DNA of 64,000 bases from the NCBI GenBank assembly GCA_037953625.1, contig CM075652.1:11118501-11182500 (forward strand). The letters are read 5' to 3'. Numbering within the stretch: position 1 is the first letter of the stretch; each line of letters opens with the position of its first letter. Origin of the DNA: Crotalaria pallida. Its lineage: Eukaryota; Streptophyta; Magnoliopsida; Fabales; Fabaceae. Below, one piece after another: positions 33,100 to 43,075 of this stretch. Below the pieces are notes generated by a model. That model was not told where the DNA came from, ran no database searches, and saw nothing but the letters and a program-made list of their open reading frames with translations. Made by a program: the position numbers and the translations under genes.

Positions 33100-34470
33100 C
33101 AACTCACGGGTCGAGTGGCAGCACTCTACAGGTTCCTGTCCCAAGTCGCTCGAAAAGCCTTGCCATGGTACCAACTCCTCAGGAAAAATAAGGATTTCCT
33201 GTGGGATGAACACTGTGAACAAGCTTTTATTCAATTAAAAGAATATCTTTCCAGCCCACCCGTCCTCCACAGTCCTCTTCCTGGGGAGAACCTCATCCTA
33301 TACATGTCAGTGGCTGAGACAGCAGTCAGTTCAGTTCTGGTACGAGATGATTCAGGCACTGAGGCTCCGATCTATTATGTTAGCCGAGCACTTCAAGGAT
33401 CAGAGTTGAGGTATCAGAGGCTCGAGAAACTTGCGTATTGTTTGGTCACATCAGCTCGGAGATTGAGACAGTACTTTCAGGCACATAAAATATTGGTGAG
33501 AACCGCTCAACCTATTAGACAGGTTCTTCATAAACCCGATCTAGCTGGCAGAATGGTTTCATGGTCTATCGAACTTTCCGAATTCGACATTACCTATGAA
33601 CCAAGAAAAGCAATGAAGTCACAAGTACTAGCGGATTTCGTTTCCGAATTTACGGATGTTCCTTCTAACAGCTCTCATAGTCTTTGGTCAGTCTACGTGG
33701 ATGGATCAAGTAATAGGAAAGGCGCAGGGGCTGGAGTAATCATCGAAAACCCCGAGGGACTATCCATGGAGTACTCACTGAAATTTGAGTTCCAGACGTC
33801 AAATAATCAAGCAGAATACGAGGCAGTTCTGGCAGGCCTCAAGATGGTGCGTGAGTTTGGAGCGGAACAAGTGTCGGTTTTCAGCGATTCACAACTGGTA
33901 GTTTCTCAAATCAAGGGCCAGTACTCGGCAAAAGAGCCCATTCTGCAAAAATATCTGGAAGAGGTAAAGCGAATCATCTCCAGCTTTTCTGAGTTTAATA
34001 TTTCCCATGTTCCGAGAGATTCAAACTCCCGAGCGGATATTCTGTCCAAGTTAGCAAGTACAAAAGGGTCGGAAAACAACAAAACTCTGATACAAGAAAC
34101 TGTTCCCCGACCTAGTGTCATTTTGGCGGTCTCAATATCTCAGTCATGGATGGACCCAATTCTCACTTACTTGCAACATGGGTTTGTCCCTCAAGATCAG
34201 TCCGAAGCTCAGAAGTTGGTGAAAAAGGCTGCCCAATACACAGTTTTAAATGGAGTCTTATACAAAAGAGGTTTTGGATCCCCCATGCTCAGATGTGTCA
34301 ATCCATCCCAAGCTGAGGAAATCCTGGAGGAGATTCATGGTGGCATTTGCAGCCATCACATGGGAGGGAAGTCCTTGGCGAAAAAAATAATCAGAGCAGG
34401 CTATTTTTGGCCTACACTGCAGAAAGACGCTATGGAACATGTCAAGAAATGTACTCGATGCCAATTTCAC
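33100..34470 (+). pseudogene. Tat-type RNase H, second (archaeal-type) RNase H and truncated integrase
   Basis: Same frame after the TAG. The first RNase H carries YYVSRALQGSELRYQRLEK and ARRLRQYFQAH. A second RNase H begins at about 33697 with VYVDGSSNRKGAGAGV, then NNQAEYEAVLAGL and FSDSQLVVSQIKGQY. This supplies a full set of acidic residues (D, E, D) and ends with HVPRDSNSRADILSKLA. A duplicated, archaeal-like RNase H is typical of Tat elements. The integrase zinc-binding part follows (EIHGGICSHHMGGKSLAKK, CTRCQFH), then the sequence drops into the LTR at about 34469. The catalytic core and C-terminus of integrase are missing. Confidence 0.9.
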
Positions 34471-34687
34471 AGGCAATCCCCTATCAGAACCACCATGCTA
34501 TAGGGGCTAAGGTACGTCTTCTCATCCCTAAGTTGACACCAGCACACACGTTGTTGACTAGGGAGAACCTGATTATCCCAACTGGATATTCAGAAATCCT
34601 ATAAAGTCCTACATTAATATCTTGATTGAGATCATTCTTCAAGGCTCTTCCATAGCTTTAAGGTTGATCTTGGTTAAGGACACGACA
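34469..34687 (+). repeat. Truncated 3' LTR of the Tat element (219 bp)
   Basis: It matches 29332-29550. The first 361 bp of the LTR and the end of the internal region are deleted. ACAGGCAATC is shared by both sides of the junction. Confidence 0.9.
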
Positions 34688-34692
34688 CTAAG

Positions 34693-35887
34693 TATTAGTC
34701 AATTGTGTGATAAGGGCAATAGGGTTATTTTTGATTCTGATAGATGTATTATCGAGGGAAAAATTGATAATCTTATTAAGCTAATTGCTCGCAGGATAAA
34801 CAATGTTTATATTATTGATTTTGATTCAATTCCCTCAAATGATGCGAAATGTTTATTATCTAAAGAGGATGAATCGTGGCTGTGGCATCGTAGAATAGGT
34901 CACATCCACATGGCTCATTTAAATAAAATTTCTTCTAAAAACTTAGTAGTTGGTTTGCCAAAGCAAAATTTTATTTTTTCTGAAAAATGTGATCCTTGTT
35001 CAAAATCAAAACTCACAAGGGCCTATTTTCCTTCTAAAAACCTTGTTTCAACTCAAAGGCCTTTGGAACTTTTACATATGGATCTTTTTGGACCGTGTCA
35101 AACTAAAAGCTTTGCTGGCAATTATTATTGTTTGGTTATTGTGGATGACTATTCTAGGTATACATGGACGCTTTTTATTACTCATAAAAATGACGCATTT
35201 CATGAATTTAAAAAGCTAGCCAAGATTATTCAAAACCAATTGCATTTGAGCATTGCATCCATTAGAACTGATCATGGTGGAGAATTTAAAAATCATAGTT
35301 TTGAAAAGTTTTGCGAAAAACATGGAATTAAGCATTATTTTTCAACTCCAAGGACTCTAGAGCAAAATGGAGTTGTGGAGAGGAAAAATCTTTCATTAAA
35401 AGAGCTTTCTAGAACAATGCTTAATGACATGAATTTGCCTGCATATTTTTGGGCCGATGCAGTGAGTACAGCTTGTTATGTTATGAACCGTGTTTTGATT
35501 AGGCCTATTTTAAAGAAAACCCCCTATGAGCTGTACAAGGGGAGAAAACCTAATATTTCCCATCTTCGAGTTTTTGGATGTAAATGTTTTGTGCATAATA
35601 ATGGTAGAGAAAATCTAGGATCTTTTGAGGATAGAGCTGATGAGGGTATATTCCTTGGTTATTCTGCATCGAGCAAAGCATATAGGATATACAATAAATC
35701 TCGTAATACTATTGAAGAATCTATTCATGTATCATTTGACGAATCCGATCCCAGAAGGTTGGGAAAGGTATCTGTTAATGAATTTTCAGGTATTCTTGGA
35801 GATTTATTTATTGATGAGGATGAGGAGCCAAATGCTAAAGCGAAGGATCATTCCGAAAGCAATGGAAATTCAGTTGAAAATGATTAG
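34693..35887 (+). pseudogene. Sirevirus integrase
   Basis: The frame resumes from the protease with ISQLCDKGNRVIF. The zinc-binding HHCC region has WLWHRRIGHIHMAHL and CDPCSKSK. The catalytic core keeps all three acidic residues: Asp in LLHMDLFGPC, Asp in SIRTDHGGEF, Glu in EQNGVVERKN. The C-terminal part includes PYELYKGRKPNISHLRVFGC and FLGYSASSKAYRIYN. It ends at TAG 35885-35887, an in-frame stop; RT follows in the same frame. The role would be insertion of element cDNA. The catalytic centre looks intact, but it is severed from protease by the nested Gypsy. Confidence 0.93.
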
Positions 35888-37534
35888 GAGAAAAATCAAG
35901 AACAATCAATGGAACTCAACGCTGATTTGCCTAAGGAGTGGAAAACATCAAGGCACCATCCTATTGATCAGATCATCGGAGACATTTCAAAAGGTGTAAG
36001 TACTCGCAACTTTATTAGCAATCTGTGTAACTTCTTTGCATTTGTTTCTCAAGTAGAGCCAAAGAATTATTCTGAGGCTATGCTTGATGAGCATTAGCTT
36101 TTGGCAATGCAAGAGGAATTAAACCAGTTCGAAAGAAATCAGGTGTGGTAACTTGTTCCTAGGCCTGAGTCTCATCCGATTATTGGAACTAAGTGGATTT
36201 ATAAAAATAAACTTGATGAGGCTGGTTTAATTGTTCGAAACAAATCTAGTCTAGTTGCACAAGGTTACAACCAGGAAGAGGGGATAGATTATGAGGAGAC
36301 ATTTGCCCCTGTTGCTAGGTTGGAAGCCATAAGACTACTATTAGCATTTGCATGTATTCTAGATTTTAAATTATATCAAATGGACGTAAAGAGTGCCTTT
36401 CTTAATGGTTTTATAAATGAAGAAGTTTATGTGTGTCAACCGCCTGGCTTTGAAAGTTATGAACACCCTGATTATGTTTACAAATTGAAAAAGGCTTTGT
36501 ATGGTCTAAAACAAGCTACTAGAGCGTGGTACGACCGTCTTAGCAAATTTTTACTGGAAAATAACTTTGAAAGAGGGAAGGTTGACAACACACTTTTTAT
36601 CAAAAAGAAAGGAAAGGACATTCTTTTAGTTCAGATTTATGTAGATGATATTATATTCGGTGCTACTAATGAAATCCTTTGCAAGGAATTTTCTAGTATG
36701 ATGCAGGAAGAGTTCGAAATGTCTATGATGGGCGAGCTGAACTTTTTCCTGGGATTACAAATAAAGCAAGCAAAGGACGGAATTTTCATTAGTCAAACTA
36801 AATACTGCAAAGAATTACTGAAAAGATTTGGCATGGATAAGGCCAAGGCAGTTGCAACACCGATAAGCACATCATGCTACTTGGACAAAGACGAAGGAGG
36901 TAAATCCGTAGAAATAACAAAGTATCGAGGTATTATCGGATCCCTTCTCTATTTAACGGCAAGTAGGCTGGATATCATGTTTAGTGTGTGTCTTGGTGCT
37001 CGGTTCCGGTCGAATCCAAAAGAAACGCACATGGTTGCTGCCAAGCGTATAATGAAATATCTGTCTGGCACAACTGATATGGGTTTGTGGTACCCCAAAG
37101 GTTCATCTTGTAATCTTGTTGGGTATTCTGATTCTGACTTTGCTGGTTGCAAAGTAGATAGAAAAAGCACTAGCGGCACTTGTCATCTTCTTGGCAATTC
37201 ATTGGTATCATGGGCTAGTAAGAAACAGTCTAGTGTTGCCCTATCTACAGCTGAGGCTGAATATGTAGCCGCGGGTAGTTGTTGCGCTCATATTTTATGG
37301 TTAAAACAACAACTCCTAGACTTTGGTGTAAGTCTAGATCACATTCCTATTAAATGTGATAATACCAGTGCTATTTCTATTACCAAAAACCCAGTGCAAC
37401 ATTCTCGCACGAAGCATATCGAGATTCGACACCATTTTATTCGTGATCATATTCAGAAGGGTGATTGCATTATAGAGTATGTTGATACTTCGCGGCAGTT
37501 GGCTGATATCTTTACGAAATCGCTTCCAAAATAA
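35888..37534 (+). pseudogene. Sirevirus reverse transcriptase and RNase H (first, complete copy)
   Basis: The same frame continues with stops at 36095 (TAG), 36149 (TAA) and 37532 (TAA). RT motifs are GTKWIYKNKLDEAG, YEETFAPVARLEAIR, YQMDVKSAFLNGFINEEVYV with the catalytic Asp, KKALYGLKQATRAWYDR and QIYVDDIIFG with the YVDD box. RNase H has GYSDSDFAGCKVDRKSTSG, LSTAEAEYVAAGSCC, CDNTSAISITKNP and HIEIRHHFIRDHIQKG. It ends QLADIFTKSLPK, where tandem copies 2 and 3 have a Glu codon and continue 19 further residues. The part from 36557 on is the first unit of the tandem array. Confidence 0.93.
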
Positions 37535-37968
37535 AATTTCTTTTTCATTCGTAGAGAAATTGGTCTAGCTTCTGCCTCTCACCTCTTTTGAATATGTGAA
37601 TCTTTATCTCTCATGTTATTATTGATGCATCTTCTTAGTGTTTCAGGGGGAGATTGCACATCTTTTTGATGATTACAAAAGGGGGAGATAGATTCTGATA
37701 TCTGATATATTGGCTAATTTTTGTTGGCTAATACATTCAGGGGGAGAAGATATAATCCATTATTCTGGAAGGATGCTTGGTTCAAAAATGATATATTTTT
37801 AAGCATTCATACAGGGGGAGATGAAATAATCCATTATTTTTTTCCTGTATTTAATGATTCTAAGAAAGGTTTTATTATTATATATCTATTTCTGCTTCTA
37901 TAACACTTGTGATGCAGATAATAAAGAGTATATCAGAATGGTTGTTTGTCATCATCAAAAAGGGGGAG
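37535..37968 (+). other. Sirevirus 3' UTR with repeated GGGGGAG tracts
   Basis: GGGGGAG occurs at 37646, 37681, about 37740, 37814 and 37962. The last lies right before the LTR start (37969) and is the likely polypurine tract; the others are additional tracts of the kind reported for Sireviruses. The same tracts recur in tandem units 2 and 3. No gene. Confidence 0.8.
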
Positions 37969-38167
37969 TGTTGGAAGTCAAGCTGGTTGGAAGGCATGCT
38001 TCAAACTCTCTATGGACTTCAAAGGAATTCTTTTATATGTTTTGATGATAACAAGCCAACTCAAGTTCAAGCTCACAAGTGCAAGCCAAGTCTCAAGATT
38101 GAAGACTCAAGCAAGCATAGAATAGAAACCTTCTCTTTAGATCAAAATGTAAGGTAATGGAGTTTTT

Positions 38168-39778
38168 GAAAATAACTTTGAAAGAGGGAAGGTTGACAAC
38201 ACACGTTTTATCAAAAAGAAAGGAAAGGACATTCTTTTAGTTCAGATTTATGTAGATGATATTATATTCGGTGCTACTAATGAAATCCTTTGCAAGGAAT
38301 TTTCTAGTATGATGCAGGAAGAGTTCGAAATGTCTATGATGGGCGAGCTGAACTTTTTCCTGGGATTACAAATAAAGCAAGCAAAGGACGGAATTTTCAT
38401 TAGTCAAACTAAATACTGCAAAGAATTACTGAAAAGATTTGGCATGGATAAGGCCAAGGCAGTTGCAACACCGATAAGCACATCATGCTACTTGGACAAA
38501 GACGAAGGAGGTAAATCCGTAGAAATAACAAAGTATCGAGGTATTATCGGATCCCTTCTCTATTTAACGGCAAGTAGGCCGGATATTATGTTTAGTGTGT
38601 GTCTTGGTGCTCGGTTCCAGTCGAATCCAAAAGAAACGCACATGGTTGCTGCCAAGCGTATAATGAAATATCTGTCTGGCACAACTGATATGGGTTTGTG
38701 GTACCCCAAAGGTTCATCTTGTAATCTTGTTGGGTTTTCTGATTCTGACTTTGCTGGTTGCAAAGTAGATAGAAAAAGCACTAGCGGCACTTGTCATCTT
38801 GTTGGCAATTCATTGGTATCATGGGCTAGTAAGAAACAGTCTAGTGTTGCCCTATCTACAGCTGAGGCTGAATATGTAGCCGCGGGTAGTTGTTGCGCTC
38901 AGATTTTATGGTTAAAACAACAACTCCTAGACTTTGGTGTAAGTCTAGATCACATTCCTATTAAATGTGATAATACCAGTGCTATTTCTATTACCAAAAA
39001 CCCAGTGCAACATTCTCGCACGAAGCATATCGAGATTCGACACCATTTTATTCGTGATCATATTCAGAAGGGTGATTGCATTGTAGAGTATGTTGATACT
39101 TCGCGGCAGTTGGCTGATATCTTTACGAAATCGCTTCCAAAAGAAAATTTCTTTTTCATTCGTAGAGAAATTGGTCTAGCTTCTGCCTCTCACCTCTTTT
39201 GAATATGTGAATCTTTATCTCTCATGTTATTATTGATGCATCTTCTTAGTGTTTCAGGGGGAGATTGCACATCTTTTTGATGATTACAAAAGGGGGAGAG
39301 AGATTCTGATATCTGATATATTGGCTAATTTTTGTTGGCTAATACATTCAGGGGGAGAAGATATAATCCATTATTCTGGAAGGATGCTTGGTTCAAAAAT
39401 GATATATTTTTAAGCATTCATACAGGGGGAGATGAAATAATCCATTATTTTTTTCCTGTATTTAATGATTCTAAGAAAGGTTTTATTATTATATATCTAT
39501 TTCTGCTTCTATAACACTTGTGATGCAGATAATAAAGAGCATATCAGAATGGTTGTTTGTCATCATCAAAAAGGGGGAGTGTTGGAAGTCAAGCTGGTTG
39601 GAAGGCATGCTTCAAACTCTCTATGGACTTCAAAGGAATTCTTTTATATGTTTTGATGATAACAAGCCAACTCAAGTTCAAGCTCACAAGTGCAAGCCAA
39701 GTCTCAAGATTGAAGACTCAAGCAAGCATATAATAGAAACCTTCTCTTTAGATCAAAATGTAAGGTAATGGAGTTTTT
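38168..39778 (+). pseudogene. Tandem unit 2: RT (YVDD part)-RNase H fragment, UTR and LTR start
   Basis: It begins mid-RT (ENNFERGKVDNTRF), keeps the YVDDIIFG box and the complete RNase H. The reading frame is open to ASASHLF at 39202, longer than in unit 1, which has a stop after LPK. There is no start codon of its own, so no functional protein is expected. LTR start at 39580 (first 199 bp). Confidence 0.9.
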
Positions 39779-41390
39779 GAAAATAACTTTGAAAGAGGGA
39801 AGGTTGACAACACACGTTTTATCAAAAAGAAAGGAAAGGACATTCTTTTAGTTCAGATTTATGTAGATGATATTATATTCGGTGCTACTAATGAAATCCT
39901 TTGAAGGGAATTTTCTAGTATGATGCAGGAAGAGTTCGAAATGTCTATGATGGGCGAGCTGAACTTTTTCCTGGGATTACAAATAAAGCAAGCAAAGGAC
40001 GGAATTTTCATTAGTCAAACTAAATACTGCAAAGAATTACTGAAAAGATTTGGCATGGATAAGGCCAAGGCAGTTGAAACACCGATAAGCACATCATGCT
40101 ACTTGGACAAACACGAAGGAGGTAAATCCGTAGAAATAACAAAGTATCGAGGTATTATCGGATCCCTTCTCTATTTAACGGCAAGTAGGCCGGATATCAT
40201 GTTTAGTGTGTGTCTTGGTGCTCGGTTCTAGTCGAATCCAAAAGAAACGCACATGGTTGCTGCCAAGCGTATAATGAAATATCTGTCTGGCACAACTGAT
40301 ATGGGTTTGTGGTACCCCAAAGGTTCATCTTGTAATCTTGTTGGGTTTTCTGATTCTGACTTTGCTGGTTGCAAAGTAGATAGAAAAAGCACTAGCGGCA
40401 CTTGTCATCTTCTTGGCAATTCATTGGTATCATGGGCTAGTAAGAAACAGTCTAGTGTTGCCCTATCTACAGCTGAGGCTGAATATGTAGCCGCGGGTAG
40501 TTGTTGCGCTCAGATTTTATGGTTAAAACAACAACTCCTAGACTTTGGTGTAAGTCTAGATCACATTCCTATTAAATGTGATAATACCAGTGCTATTTCT
40601 ATTACCAAAAACCCAGTGCAACATTCTCGCACGAAGCATATCGAGATTCGACACCATTTTATTCGTGATCATATTCAGAAGGGTGATTGCATTATAGAGT
40701 ATGTTGATACTTCGCGGCAGTTGGCTGATATCTTTACGAAATCGCTTCCAAAAGAAAATTTCTTTTTCATTCGTAGAGAAATTGGTCTAGCTTCTGCCTC
40801 TCACCTCTTTTGAATATGTGAATCTTTATCTCTCATGTTATTATTGATGCATCTTCTTAGTGTTTCAGGGGGAGATTGCACATCTTTTTGATGATTACAA
40901 AAGGGGGAGAGAGATTCTGATATCTGATATATTGGCTAATTTTTGTTGGCTAATACATTCAGGGGGAGAAGATATAATCCATTATTCTGGAAGGATGCTT
41001 GGTTCAAAAATGATATATTTTTAAGCATTCATACAGGGGGAGATGAAATAATCCATTATTTTTTTTCCTGTATTTAATGATTCTAAGAAAGGTTTTATTA
41101 TTATATATCTATTTCTGCTTCTATAACACTTGTGATGCAGATAATAAAGAGCATATCAGAATGGTTGTTTGTCATCATCAAAAAGGGGGAGTGTTGGAAG
41201 TCAAGCTGGTTGGAAGGCATGCTTCAAACTCTCTATGGACTTCAAAGGAATTCTTTTATATGTTTTGATGATAACAAGCCAACTCAAGTTCAAGCTCACA
41301 AGTGCAAGCCAAGTCTCAAGATTGAAGACTCAAGCAAGCATAGAATAGAAACCTTCTCTTTAGATCAAAATGTAAGGTAATGGAGTTTTT
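39779..41390 (+). pseudogene. Tandem unit 3: RT-RNase H fragment, UTR and LTR start
   Basis: As unit 2, but with its own TGA at about 39902 (Cys codon region) and a TAG at about 40229 (Gln codon). RNase H from 40253 onward is open to 40813. There is one extra T at about 41068. LTR start at 41192. Confidence 0.9.
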
Positions 41391-43070
41391 GAAAATAACT
41401 TTGAAAGAGGGAAGGTTGACAACACACTTTTTATCAAAAAGAAAGGAAAGGACATTCTTTTAGTTCAGATTTATGTAGATGATATTATGTTCGGTGCTAC
41501 TAATGAAATCCTTTGCAAGGAATTTTCTAGTATGATGCAGGAAGAGTTCGAAATGTCTATGATGGGTGAGCTGAACTTTTTCCTGGGATTACAAATAAAG
41601 CAAGCAAAGGACGGAATTTTCATTAGTCAAACTAAATACTGCAAAGAATTACTGAAAAGATTTGGCATGGATAAGGCCAAGGCAGTTGCAACATCGATAA
41701 GCACATCATGCTACTTGGACAAAGACGAAGGAGGTAAATTCGTAGAAATAACAAGTATCGAGGTATTATCGGATCCCTTCTCTATTTAACGGCAAGTAGG
41801 TCGGATATCATGTTTAGTGTGTGTCTTGGTGCTCGGTTCCAGTCGAATCCAAAAGAAACGCACATGGTTGCTGCCAAGCGTATAATGAAATATCTGTCTG
41901 GCACAACTGATATGGGTTTGTGGTACCCCAAAGGTTCATCTTGTAATCTTGTTGGTTATTGTGATCAGAATTCTTAAAAATAATCACTATTGATGTAATC
42001 GATTAACTATTCTTAGCCTAATCGATTACATGTTTTTCAAATGTTTTAAGAATTTCTATTTTTGTAGAAGTAATCGATTATTGCTTCTATGTAATCGATT
42101 ATTTCTTGATTTATTGAAAAACGTGTCAGAATAATTTTTATTATTTCCTGATTTGTTTTTATATAAAAGATTCTGATATATTTTATAAAATTCGAAAATG
42201 ATTTTAAATTTGAATTATTTCCTTTTTGGTTTTAAGAATCAAATCTTTATTTTATTTTGAAAATCGTTTTGATTTTATTTTGATTTTAAAACTTATTACA
42301 AATCTTTTATTATTCTATTTTGATTTGTTTTACTTAATTCAAAATCATTGTTGATTCAAATTGGTTTTCTTTTTAAATCAATCACTCCAACATTTTTCAA
42401 GTTCAGATAGTTTTTCATTCATTCTTTTTGCTCTGCACGTTTTCTCTCTTCTTCTTCTCAAGTCTTCTGCTTTTCATCGTTCATACTTTTTGAAGAACAA
42501 ATCCTTATTGGCTGAGTAACATCTAGAGAAACACTACTTCACTATCATAGAGCATATTGTTGTATATGTGTTTTAAGAACACACAAAGCTATTGTAATCA
42601 CAATCATATTCGTTCTAAACCTTAGTGGTAGGGAGAGAATCCCATAGTTGAACGTTGAGGCGTTCGTAGGGCGAGGAAGCCTGCTGTGTGATTGAGGCCC
42701 CTAGCGAACGGAGGTTCCTAGTAGTGTGCGGGGTGCTCTTGGTTGTAATAGGGTGCGGCTCTATTGCTTGGTTATAAGAACTCTCAGGCGGGTCGCTTGG
42801 GGACTGGACTAGGCCTTTCGACGGGAAGGCTGAACCAGTATAAAATTCACCGGTGCATGCTTTTCTAACCCTTATCTTTTACTTTCCGCATATTTACTTT
42901 ATTTACGTTTCCGCGCTACTCGATTATATTTTCTATCGTTTTCGCGATCCATAACAATCGTTTAATCTCTCCATCTCAAAACAATTTTTTTTTAATTTGG
43001 TACGAATTTTTCAATACATAATAAAACTCGATTCACCCCCCGTCTCGAGATTTTGAGGCCAAAACCAACA
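41192..43070 (+). repeat. Rearranged 3' LTR of the Sirevirus
   Basis: It is composed of the LTR start (41192-41390), the unit-4 pol fragment (41391-41956), about 36 bp of filler (41957-41992, TTATTGTGATCAG...), and the LTR 3' part (41993-43070) matching 25910-26987. Only two palindrome pairs of the LTR array remain (about 41995-42100). It ends CCAACA, followed by TSD TAAGG. Confidence 0.88.
41391..41956 (+). pseudogene. Tandem unit 4 (partial): RT-RNase H fragment inside the 3' LTR
   Basis: It includes YVDDIMFG and ends in the early RNase H region at CTTGTTGG. A lost A at about 41750 shifts the frame. It replaces LTR sequence corresponding to about 25451-25909. Confidence 0.88.
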
Positions 43071-43075
43071 TAAGG

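Larger units (their letters stand above)
28971..34687 (+). mobile_element. Tat-lineage Ty3/Gypsy element nested in the Sirevirus, integrase core deleted
   Basis: 5' LTR 28971-29550 and truncated 3' LTR 34469-34687, TSD CTAAG at 28966-28970 and 34688-34692. The PBS type and gag-protease-RT-RNase H order, plus a second RNase H domain before integrase, are characteristic of the plant Tat lineage. The coding part ends inside the integrase zinc-binding domain and runs into the middle of the LTR at an ACAGGCAATC sequence present in both, a microhomology deletion. The element cannot move by itself. Confidence 0.92.
36557..41956 (+). repeat. Tandem array of RT/RNase H-3'UTR-LTR units (3 full units and 1 partial)
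   Basis: Unit starts are 36557, 38168, 39779 and 41391, giving periods of 1611, 1611 and 1612 bp. Each full unit is the distal RT, RNase H, 3' UTR and the first 199 bp of the LTR, then the jump GGAGTTTTT|GAAAATAAC back into RT. Units 2 and 3 share derived changes (for example CACACGTTTTA, GAGAGAGATTC) that units 1 and 4 lack, so they are the closest pair. The fourth unit stops after 566 bp. Confidence 0.95.
25252..43070 (+). mobile_element. Sirevirus-type Ty1/Copia element with nested Gypsy and 3' tandem array
   Basis: Ends TGTTGGAAG...AAAACCAACA, exact TSD TAAGG at 25247-25251 and 43071-43075. Order: 5' LTR, Met PBS variant, gag, protease, (Gypsy insertion 28971-34687), integrase, RT, RNase H, repeated GGGGGAG tracts, then a tandem array and a rearranged 3' LTR. 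Domain order protease-integrase-RT-RNase H defines Copia. The large coiled-coil Gag and the multiple polypurine-like tracts point to the Sirevirus group (inference). About 17.8 kb as found, of which 5.7 kb is the nested Gypsy and about 4 kb is extra tandem copies. The polyprotein has several stops, so it is not autonomous. Confidence 0.92.

Noticed and set aside
37721..37903. Small ORFs in the Sirevirus 3' UTR repeated in each tandem unit
   Set aside because: They overlap the polypurine-tract region and LTR start, and are repeated only because the unit is repeated.
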